This document shows, in pieces, positions 54,942 to 64,000 of a stretch of 64,000 nt of DNA (positions within the stretch are counted from its first letter, which is position 1; each line of letters starts with the position of its first letter). The notes beneath the pieces were generated by a model. The model saw nothing but the letters and a program-made list of their open reading frames with translations, searched no databases and was not told the origin of the DNA. Location: positions 32,649,808-32,713,807 of the forward strand of contig OZ038495.1 of NCBI GenBank assembly GCA_964036315.1, written 5' to 3'. The translations under genes and the position numbers were made by a program. Origin of the DNA: Acanthosepion esculentum. Taxonomy: Eukaryota > Mollusca > Cephalopoda > Sepiida > Sepiidae.

Positions 54942-56049
54942 ATTTTTTCAAAAACGTATAGCTGGTAATATTTTTTTCAAAAATGTACAACTGACATTAT
55001 TTTGTCAAAAACGACGTATTATCAGAAGCCTTGGTGTTGGACGCAGTTTATCGTCTTACCCAGGACCCGGATGTAGTTTATCGTCATACACAGGACGCTC
55101 GTCGAAACGTGTCACAGTAATAGCGACGTTTCGCTGTAGGATAACGGCTGAAGGATGGATAATAATTCATCGGACACAAGACCACGCGAGCACTTTTGAA
55201 CTCTCGAGGCAGGACAGTGAAGTGCCAGCTCATATAGGGTAGGTGGCGTTAAGTATTATATGCAGCGACACAAAAAAAAAGTCAATGCTACCAGTATCTT
55301 TTGCGATGGCACACATACATCTGCCCCATCTCGGATCGGGATCCAGCGTTAGCAGGCGTTCGAGGCAACTATCCTCTTTGATGGTATAGCTAGTCGTCAG
55401 AATTGATGCCGCTTTAGGGTATGCTAGGTGGTGATGAAACGTTACGAGTTTATTTCTGGATGTATTAAATTGTTATATAGCAGATCTTTTCCCCAGATTT
55501 CGGTCAGAGGAGACATATGCGTTGATATAGAACGGCATATTAAAGTTTGTAAGTGTTCGTGTGGCAATATAACGCGTCTTGGTGACAGGGATATTTAAAG
55601 AGAAAATGGATTCCTACAAAGGAACACTCATCAGGTTTTAAATAAATTTGCGTTGTTCAAAATTTTTCAGCGTGAAGAGAGATTTTTTTTTTCCTGCGTC
55701 AAATTTTCAGATGAAAAGAATTTATCATCTATCATTTTAGACAGGGAAATACATTTTTATCGTCAGTCATATGTGATAAGAAAAATATTTTTCATTCGCC
55801 ATTATGCTTATAATGGCGATTGAAAATTTTCTTCAGACCTGAGGAAAAATTTAACATCCATCTGATTTAAACACGTGAATAAATATTTATTCTCCACTAT
55901 AGAGTGATATGAAACGAATTTATTTATCCCCATCGTATTTAGATATATGGAGCTAAATGAAAAGTTAAAGGCAATTTCCAAAACCACCTTTATTTCCACT
56001 GATAAAGAATATATATATATATATATATTAGTTATCATTACATTCTATG
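54942..56049. other. Unassigned sequence, partial module A at 55020-55110
   Basis: GATGTAGTTTATCGTC and CCCAGGAC words repeat module A. A GC-richer patch at 55300-55440 has no assignable frame. (TA)n at 56010-56028. Confidence 0.35.
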
Positions 56050-56210
56050 GCTTACGGTCACATCACATTGAAACACCGGTTCTCCTACGATCACCGAAGT
56101 TAAGCAACGTCGTGCCTGGTCAATACTTAGATCGCTGACCGCTTGGATATACAGTTAATCGGAGAGCCGAGTTCCAATTATCTTTGGATTCCTTACGTGC
56201 AAATACAGGT
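56050..56210 (+). repeat. 5S rRNA/tRNA composite SINE copy 3
   Basis: 56050-56160: GCTTACGGTCACATCACATT, ACACCGGTTCTCCTACGATC, CGAAGTTAAGCAACGTCG, CCTGGTCAATACTTAGATCG, GACCGCTTGGATATACAG. This is the closest of the three copies to a real 5S rRNA, yet it carries substitutions in the 3' part. AATCGGAGAGCCGAGTTCCA follows, the tRNA-like head also seen in family T. Confidence 0.8.
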
Positions 56211-56689
56211 GAGAAAGGTATGAATCCACCTTTTCTCTCCCGGCTGCCTTCCTCTAGCACTCTTGCCCTCAATATACACTGTGAGGATTCGATTTTCCAA
56301 TCCGTCTTTCGTTATTACGTGTTTCTTTCTGATTTTGATTCCTTTTAGTGTAAAAATAAGAGTTGATATTTTGGCAGTTTTCTTAGCATATCATTGAAAG
56401 ACAACACCGTTTTTAAGAAAAAACAGAAGTATAGACCAAGAAAATTCTTAAAAAAAAAAAAAAAAAAAACTTCATGTACCAAAGAAATAAAAAGGAACTG
56501 TAATACTTTAGGATTTGGGTCATCTCTTATTGTCTGCAAAATATAAAAACAAATAATGCATACAAATCCGAAAATTGTTTCCAAATCAAAATCCAAGACC
56601 TACTCATTCCTTTCGGATGAACCACTCCCTGATTTAACATGTTTTCAGAGGAGTTGGAGTATTCCCAGCCCTCTGTTAATTGAGGACAA

Positions 56690-56940
56690 TGGGGGACTAT
56701 TAAACCCATTTTTAAGTGTTTTGATTTCGAACTAGTCCATCTAGACGAGTTGTCACCCAAGGCTATGAGACCCAGTCTCTCCTGGTATTCACCCATAGCT
56801 AGGAAGGGAAGAGATGGTTGATACATACGTGTAAATACTCTTGAGAAATGTAAGTGAATGTAACAAATTCGACTAGAATTCGAACACGACACCAATTCCT
56901 TAATCCAAGTTGCTATCTATTACTACCCCGTAAATACAAA
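56690..56940 (-). repeat. tRNA-derived SINE, family T
   Basis: Minus strand: GGGGTAGTAATAGATAGCAA head, GTGTTCGAATTCTAGTCGAA (B-box) near 56870, body with TAGCTATGGGTGAATACCAG. The 480 bp before it (56211-56689) show an A-run at 56451-56469 and nothing else. Confidence 0.65.
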
Positions 56941-58500
56941 TTGTTTGCAGTTAAGAAAAAATGGTACGTCTGCACGTGATTTTAACAACGTGTTATTTTA
57001 TGTTTAATCAGGAGGTTGATAATGAAACAATTGCAGAAAAATAAATGAGACACAGACGCCATTCCTTGCAGGTGTAAACAAATGGTACAGTATCAGTTTC
57101 CACAGAAACACTTATGATATTATCGCATCGGAAAACAGATATTCCGGGAATAAGAATATAAAACATAAGCTCATAATTTTTCACATGCATATTTTATTAT
57201 CCGTGCATGTCTGTGTAACTGCAGGTGAAATAATATTTGAATACAGAATAGACGCTCGTTTCATATATGGAACACATATATTGTCTAGCTGGATGTAATA
57301 AATGTACATCTGATGAGAGATGAAGGGGTTTAACAAATGTCTGATATATCGAATGTGTGGATGTATCTGTGGTGAAAGGCCTGTCGGTATGCTAAATGGA
57401 ATTAGCGTTCCGAGTTCATATTCTATCTGTTAGTTTTGTTCACTTTGAAAAGATCTGCATTCATATTCACCCAAACATGGTTGAAATACTAGAGCGAACT
57501 GGGCTTTTCTGCCTAGAAATAAAATTTCGTATTCAAAACAATACTTCAAGGTATTTTCCTCTAAATACGTTACTGCTGTTACTATGATACTCCTACGACT
57601 CTGAGGTAACGGGAATCAAGATCATGTATGATCGTTTTTTTTTTTCATCATTTAGACAAATATAATTCAAATACTGCATCAAACGGTATATCATTTTTTT
57701 CAGACGAATCGAGATGTTACATCCTGAGATTATAAAATATTCAGAATGTAGTCAGACATTTTTCACTTTTTTTGTTATCAATAGCTACAGAAATAATTAT
57801 TACAACAGTTCATTCTTGTACCATTACAAGCGTTGACTAGTAATCTTAATTTAGACTAGAATAAATGGTATTAGCATTGGGGGAGATATATGTTAATGTA
57901 TTGAGGAATTAGTGCAATATTAAAGGATCTTTTAATCTTTACAACTGCGGTTAGAATTCAGATTCCGATACTTGCAACACTGCGCTTTTTAATAACAAAA
58001 TTATATTCAGAAAGCTGCCTGAAATAATATATTTAAAAGTTGAGATGTTTGCTGTTTCTGTGGTGAAATAGGACGAAGGAATCGCACCCTATATGTTCCA
58101 TAGAGGACATGTGATCTCGTCAGGAGCCGCCATTTGCAATTTCCGTAAAGCGCATGCATGGTTCTAGTGCTTTTTACAAATATCGATAATCTGTATGCGT
58201 GATCAAAACCCCGAATACAGGCGATCCGTACATAGAACGATCGACAGAATCTGTGCCAGGTGCGACTATCAGTAACAAACTATTTCGACCACAGTTTTAA
58301 TTTTTGGGTTGTTCAAAATATTTCCACAAACGTGAAAATGTGTTCCAAGCATATTTCTATAATAAGATATCATCATTTTAAATGATTTCTAAGAATTCTA
58401 ACCTCACAAATAATTAAGAAATTAATTTAATGTATGCCCATCGGGGTGTGTATATTATATGAAATATACTTTTCTATGATACATTTAGATTACATTATAT
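56941..58500. other. Unassigned sequence
   Basis: No repeat, RNA gene or protein frame recognised over about 1.5 kb. Confidence 0.4.
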
Positions 58501-58501
58501 A

Positions 58502-58582
58502 AAGAGTGCGGGAAAAATACCTCCAACATACACCTTCCAAAAATGCCTCTCTCTTGCCGTTATGTGGGAGGTATTTCTGTCG

Positions 58583-58588
<6 letters not shown>
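58502..58588. mobile_element. 87-bp MITE
   Basis: Imperfect TIRs: GAGTGCGGGAAAAATACCTCC at 58503-58523 against GGAGGTATTTCTGTCGCAC at 58567-58585. The right end meets a (TA)n tract (58588-58624). A related half-copy is at 33239-33276. Confidence 0.6.
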
Positions 58589-58627
<39 letters not shown>

Positions 58628-58683
58628 TATTGGGATAGTAGAACATTATTTAAACATATATTTAAATGAATGAATGTCTATTG

Positions 58684-58840
58684 TGTCTTATATTAGGAGT
58701 CGTTCTAAATTTCGTATTTTTACTGTAATTTCGGGTGAAAATGAAGACAAAAAATATGCATTTGCATATTTTTTTTTACAGTTGTTCCTTGATCTAAGCG
58801 TTCGGCTGACATGAGCCATCTTCAGAGTGGTTGTACAGAC

Positions 58841-58846
<6 letters not shown>
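58684..58846 (-). repeat. PLE-end-like repeat, family G
   Basis: Minus strand: CTCTGAAGATGGCTCATGTC, AGCC, then GAACGCTTAGATCAAGG. Matches 61129-61360. (TA)n at 58848-58871 borders it. Confidence 0.65.
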
Positions 58847-58871
<25 letters not shown>

Positions 58872-58899
58872 TTAATTTTAACAATAAATGTTATTTTTT

Positions 58900-59425
58900 A
58901 GTTGAAAGCCATATTTGAGTAGACGCTCCGATAATATTAAACATTTTATTTCGTCTGCAGGCCAAAATATCCGACAAACCTAAATAAAAATAAATGTGCC
59001 TTTCGGCAGTATTTGAACTTGCGTAGTCATTTTGCAGGAGAAAACGTCCTTAGATCCGACGTGCTTTAGCCGACTCAAGTACGAAGATTGTCACGATTAA
59101 GTAGGATACAGCATTCTGCCTTTAAGCACACTCCTCTCTCTTATTCAGATTCACGAAAGCACATATATACTCAGATACGTATCCGAAAACTAAACAGTTT
59201 CTAAGAAATAATGCTGTTGTATTTATTAATCAGACATATTTTTATCGCTTTCAAACATTATATTTAGTGGATAGCCATATTTGTGCAAACGCTCTATTTT
59301 TCTATAAACAGTATTTTATTTTGTCAACCTGTCTGAATATTCGAGAATTCATAAGAAAAATGTGCCCTCTGACAGGATTCGAACCTACGACGTGTTCTCC
59401 TGTTTCGTAACAAGATACAGGAAAT
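58900..59425 (-). repeat. Two S1-type SINE relics in tandem
   Basis: Copy 58900-59110 (AAGTTCAAATACTGCCGAAA as degraded B-box, CGTCGGATCTAAGGACG region) and copy 59260-59425 (GGTTCGAATCCTGTCAGAGG, AATTCTCGAATATTCAGACA). Both on the minus strand. Confidence 0.6.
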
Positions 59426-60170
59426 GATATTTCAATCAGTTCTTCTGAGATTGATTTTAAGGTAAGAAATAAAACTGTTGGACAAGTCCAATACCAATTA
59501 CTAATCCGTCCTCACATACCATTACTCCTGAAGTAATAAATATACTTTTACAGTAAAGAAAAAAAATATTTTTTTATACTTTTAAGTGAAGAATATAGAT
59601 ACTTGCTCATTTTTTTCTTTTTCCCATGAGTAAATTACAATTATAAGGGTATAAGAAGAAACGGAATTCAGTGCTTGCTAGCATTTAAGCAGTAGACTTA
59701 TCCGTTTAAAAACTTGCACAAAATTTTATTTTCAATCAAAAAAATAAGTACCATTTGGGAATAAATAAATAAGCAAATATAAACTGAAAAAAATAAAATA
59801 AAATTATAATTAAAAAGATAAAACCAATAAATAAAATAACTTGTTGACATTTGTGGCAAATGTGTGAAAAACAGTTAACAAAAGCAGAGAACAATAGAAT
59901 TTCAACGATTTCATAAGAAGCTGTTACCTCCAAAGATTCTGGAGGGTGGCTCCTCCCAGAGTCAAAGATCAAGACGAAGCGAAAACAGGGTTGCTTCTGT
60001 TTCATAACGACATGAGTCAGTCAACTTCCGCTGTCACTATGGCAACAGCTGTTCGACCTATTCGCGAACAGTTGGCTGCTGTAACCGCCACCGCCATCTG
60101 ACTTACGAAAAAAATATGACAATCTCTTTGGAATGTTTCAACATCGGTAGATTTCTACGTCTTCCAATTC
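59426..60170. other. Unassigned sequence
   Basis: An 89-codon minus frame at 59736-60005 ends in a hydrophobic Phe/Ile/Leu run derived from AT-rich DNA; not considered a gene. Confidence 0.35.
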
Positions 60171-60173
60171 ATT

Positions 60174-60209
<36 letters not shown>

Positions 60210-60479
60210 ATATAAATGTGTGTGTGTGTGTGTGTGTGCTTTCTTCCTCTTTTCTACCCGTACATAGAAAGATTTCAGATTTCTCAGTACAGTAATAGAT
60301 ACAAAAATTAATCCACATTTATGCTTAGAGAATTACAAGACGAGAATAAATGTTTCTGAAAATTAGAATTATTAAATATTTACAAATTCAATAGAAGTCT
60401 AAGAAATCCCCTCAGATTACAAATACAAATCTATAGAACATGTGAGGCCTATGAGGATGGAAAATAGAAACCAGAAATA

Positions 60480-60531
<52 letters not shown>

Positions 60532-60545
60532 CAGACAGAGAGAGA
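60171..60545. repeat. (TA)n, (TG)n and (GA)n tracts
   Basis: TA runs at 60175-60214 and 60486-60528, TG at 60217-60238, GA at 60536-60550. Confidence 0.9.
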
Positions 60546-60549
60546 GAGA

Positions 60550-61063
60550 GGTTTCGCCTTAAGCAAAGCAGTAAAGCCACTAAGATACAAGTTCTTACTG
60601 GGTGTGGTAAAATTAGAAATATGCATTTTAAAGTTGGTCGGAAGGCATGAACCCGGAAGAGAGCTCCACAAGTGAGAAATACGAGGAAAAAAAAAAAAAC
60701 TTAGCATAGAATGTACGCCGACATCTCGCCAGTTCCGCTGTAAATTGATGAGATCTCGATTGCACTCTTTTAGCGCGATTAAATTAATAAATCCTAGGTA
60801 CCATAGCAAATTTCTCATCCGAACAATTAAAATGATTTTGATTTTTATGGAAAAGATACAGAGATGCAACCTTATGCCGGTGAGTAATTGATTGAAGCCG
60901 AGTTGCCAGATGAGCACCGATAATATTGCTGATTGTCCTTTGGATTTTTATCAAGGAGCTCGAGGTAAATAGCAGGGGAGCTGGACCATATGTGGCAGCA
61001 ATATTCAAACCATGGACGAATGGTAGACTTGATGTGTAGAGAGTTAGTGAACCAACTTTCATA
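60550..61063 (-). pseudogene. LINE ORF2 C-terminal relic (minus strand)
   Basis: Minus strand from 61063: SLHIKSTIRPWFEYCCHIWS, then ARLQSI-like THRHKVASLYLFHKNQNHF, then RVQSRSHQF and FPRISHLWSSLPGSCLPTNF with FKMHISNF. Same LINE family as 13900-15110 (HRHKIAS and SHFWNILP there). Three frame changes, one of them at an A13 run (60685-60698). The 5' edge meets a (TA)n tract at 61064-61094. Confidence 0.8.
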
Positions 61064-61100
<37 letters not shown>

Positions 61101-61128
61101 AAGGACATCAAATGTCTATTAAGTTTGA

Positions 61129-61375
61129 TTATGAGCCGTTCTAAACCCCGTATATTTGCTTTAATTTCGGGAGAAAGTAAAGACAAAAGTTGTTCAACAT
61201 TAAAATATTTTTTTATTATGATGTTTCTTAAGCTAAGTTTCGACTCACATGAGCAATGTTCCGAGTAGTTATATGGACAAACAAAGATATTCACCATCAA
61301 AGATGATATTCTGTCATTTTGACATAAAAGATTGATATGTGATGATAACGTTCACGGAATAGCAGACGCAGGTCG
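61129..61375 (-). mobile_element. PLE terminal repeat, family G
   Basis: Minus strand, immediately downstream of the nuclease relic at 61440-61755. Contains the family G hairpin in decayed form (CTCATGTGAGTCGAAACTTA near 61240) and the TCTCCCGAAATTAAAGC word shared with 7466-7694 and 58684-58846. Its position identifies family G as ends of this PLE. Confidence 0.65.
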
Positions 61376-61439
61376 TAAATTCATGTTGTGGTTCTATGAC
61401 GCCGTACTACGCGACAGAACCATATGTCAAGATGCAATG

Positions 61440-62520
61440 TAATATGTTGTGACTAGTTTGAAATGTAATTTTGTTGAGTTTCGGTTGCTTTGTTTTTAAT
61501 GTAGATGTCTTCCAATACCTGAAGGTTCGTTTTACTGTGTGAATATTGTTGTGTTAGCAACTAATATATGTCGAATATTTTTTTTACATGGCTATGTTTT
61601 TCTAAGAAATGTTGTGTAATAGATCTAAGATGAGAAAGGTGACAGGTCAGTCTATGGGACAGCATGGTTGTAGTAAAGCCAATATATGTAGTGGGTTTAT
61701 TATTATTATCATCAGAGATACAAACTCTGAACGGGCATGGAAATCGATGCACAATTTGGGTTTTTGTGGGGGGGATTTAGTTGTGTGGTTGTAGGGTTAT
61801 TAGAGATTGTGGGGACATTTTTTTTATAGTATTTGATGAGCTTAACTTGTTTATTATTATTCATGGTTTTAACATTTCATCCTGTTATGTTTTTGAGTGT
61901 TGTTGAATCATGCATTTGATTACAGTAGTATAATTTAATAGTATGTTTATTTTGACGTACACTTATTACTATTATCAATTTGTTAGCGGTATTATAAGGT
62001 TTTTGAGATGCATTTTAATTTCTTGATCAATAACAGAATTAAGGAATCCATTATTAACAAGTATTTGTTTAATGTGATGTAATTCTTTATAGAATATGGT
62101 TTTGGAAGAAGGTATGTGTGTGCGTTGTATTAAGATTTTTTTTTTATAACGGCTAACTTATATCATTGGGGACATTCACTATTAGAACTAAGACATGAGT
62201 TAATGCTAGTGGGTTTCCTATATAGAGATGTCATAAATTTATGTGGGCTGGAATCAATAAATGCATCAAGGAATTGAATTTTGTTTATAATATTAAGTAT
62301 TAGCGTAGATTTTAAAGCGGAGTATCTTTCAAATTTGTTTTGATGTTGTGTAATTTGATCAATATTTTTAGCCAAAACTAAAATGTTATCAGTTTATCTT
62401 CTATATAAAGAGTGTGTTTTTAGTGTCTTTAAGTATTTTACTTTCTAAATGTGACATATAATTATTAGAAAAAAAAGAATTATTATATTAAAAGCATTAA
62501 AGCCGAATCTATTAAACACC
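61440..62520 (-). pseudogene. Penelope-like element: RT fragment and GIY-YIG relic
   Basis: Minus strand. YMSHLESKILKDTKNTLF near 62455-62405, then the RT active site region where YVDD has become stop-TDN (RR*TDNILVLAKNIDQ), then NKIQFLDAFIDSSPHKFMTS and LYRKPTSINSCLSSNSECPQ (62290-62163), which are Penelope RT motifs. After about 400 bp of decayed sequence comes TTYIGFTTTMLSHRLTCHLS (61690-61630) and an EDIYIKNK end, a GIY-YIG nuclease relic with its Arg. Different lineage from 28437-29455. Dead. Confidence 0.8.
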
Positions 62521-64000
62521 GTTATCATAAAAATTTGTTGGAAATGTTTCCTTCTTTCCGTTTTGTCGCTATTAATTATTCACTACTTCATTCATATGTC
62601 AATAGAAAACATAATACCATTTTTATCTGCAATTTTCTCTTCTCAAAATGAAACAGGGTAATTTTATCCCATAGCCCTTAAATGCGCGTGTAAACGCTAA
62701 ATTCTGAAGATTCAATTCAATGACTTCAGAAACCTTTAACATCTACACATTGGATTCACGAGAAATCCCATATTAGTTCTACAAATGAATAATCAATATA
62801 AAGACCAATGATTTCAATACTAATTTGTACTAATTCATGGGAATTATATTCATATATTTGTCAATAAGTTACCACTTTGTAAAAATGGGTCGATTTTAAA
62901 AGAGCTGACTGAGCGATGTTCAATATTAGCATTTTCAACGAAATAATGTATTCAAAATGTTCTTTTCCAAAGTAATTCCTTGCAGTCGGAAGCCAGCACT
63001 CAATTTGACAACGCGATCGTCTACGTTCCAAAAATATCAATTCTATTTGTGAAAATAAGTTTTGGCAATCTCTGCTCCAAGCTTATTCTTGTGTAATAAA
63101 TAAAAATGGCTGCGCAGTAACCAAAGTCAAGCCACTCCTGGGATAGTTTAGCCTCATCAAGAATAACCCCCAGGTATGAATGCAGCTAACTTAGTTCATT
63201 CTTCGAAGTATAACATAGGTGATATAGATTAAACTAGGATAAGTCAGTTTATATGATCTTTTACTATTGGTATCAACAACTGTTTTCCTTTTGTTAAAAT
63301 GTTATATAGGGTTTGCAGACTACAATTTGTTAATACTAGTTGATGTTATTACACAGAAATCAGATAATGACTAATCAAAGAGCAATATGTACTCAGATGT
63401 TAGGCCTAATCATATACAAACCAAGACATCGAAATTTAAATGATGGTCGTAAAATTCACAGAAAAAAAAGTTTGCAGACGTGTAACCCTCCATGATGTAT
63501 AGAATGTCTGACGATCATTTTTGAATATGATAAAAGACATATTTATACCCATAAATATAAATTACCTAGATAAACCCCTGAGTATGCCGTAAACAGGAGG
63601 GATACTATAAATTTGTTAATCCCAAACGGATCATAGGTGCGATGGAAGAGGATAGCAGACGAGGCGGAATAATTGAAAAACAATCAACGATTTAGAAACA
63701 GTTTAAAAAATTTGTATGTCAAAATAAAGATTTAATAATTTAAAATATTATGAATAACTTGTTATTGCATGCATGGGTCACTGTATAACTAGAGATAATG
63801 TACAAAAACCTTATTGAAAAATGGGAAAAATAAAATAAAAAGTGAAGTCTTTGTTGGTTGAACATAAAACTTCAAGTGCACATACACATCTATGTATATG
63901 TGTATATATAATTAAATGTAATTCCAAATCAATATAGTGCTCAACTTCCACTGGATACAGCTTTAATGTTTATATATCAGTTACTCATATGATTGTCTTC
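62521..64000. other. Unassigned sequence to window end
   Basis: No coding frame, RNA gene or repeat recognised in the last 1.5 kb. Confidence 0.4.

Noticed and set aside
56050..56160. Possible functional 5S rRNA gene
   Set aside because: Substitutions and small changes in the 3' half, no tandem 5S cluster, no T-run terminator in place, and fusion to a tRNA-like SINE segment.

Overview
This window reads as non-coding, repeat-packed nuclear DNA from an animal, and the repeat content points to a mollusc, most probably a coleoid cephalopod such as an octopus (inference). The grounds are strong AT richness, dozens of long (TA)n and (CA)n tracts, several families of Penelope-like elements (PLEs), tRNA- and 5S-derived SINEs, Tc1/mariner elements and decayed LINE tails. 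I found no host gene that I can defend. Every recognisable coding stretch belongs to a transposable element, and all of them are broken by stops, frameshifts or truncation.

Layout. 1-5.5 kb: a 1.5-kb TA-based minisatellite, a mixed CA/TA tract and otherwise unassigned sequence. 5.5-9 kb: a perfect 194-bp inverted repeat carrying hammerhead-like ribozyme motifs, a mariner deletion derivative and a head-to-head SINE pair. 9-13.4 kb: a (TA)n/GACCACTAAT array that flips orientation, copies of a PLE-end-like repeat, and a pogo-type MITE. 13.9-15.1 kb: a LINE reverse transcriptase pseudogene. 15.4-25 kb: SINE copies, a 400-bp repeat present twice, more hammerhead-like hairpins and a second SINE foldback. 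25.3-27.5 kb: a 198-bp palindrome and two transposase N-terminal fragments on the minus strand. 28.4-29.75 kb: the best-preserved PLE (reverse transcriptase plus GIY-YIG nuclease, then a hammerhead-like 3' end). 30-35.6 kb: 5S/tRNA composite SINEs, two divergent LINE tails and a large foldback. 36.5-40.4 kb: inverted-unit satellites, a 1.5-kb ACATATACA-type tract and a second PLE nuclease fragment. 40.4-49.3 kb: four transposase relics (two Tc1 elements with visible terminal repeats, a third Tc1-like relic, one mariner) and a LINE tail. 51.4-56.3 kb: LINE tail, paired PLE-like ends, dispersed repeats, a pogo-type MITE and a third 5S SINE. 58.5-62.5 kb: a small MITE, SINEs, a LINE tail and a minus-strand PLE with its terminal repeat. 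62.5-64 kb: nothing recognised.

The most interesting signal is a recurring fold: [C/U]UGANGA (sometimes UUGAUAA), a short hairpin, GAAA or a close variant, a tiny stem III and a UH cleavage position. At four loci these are enclosed by flanking strands that pair with each other although their sequences differ between loci. That is the architecture of the type-I hammerhead ribozymes known from Penelope-like elements. Here the motifs sit repeatedly in inverted pairs, and one pair is a perfect foldback.
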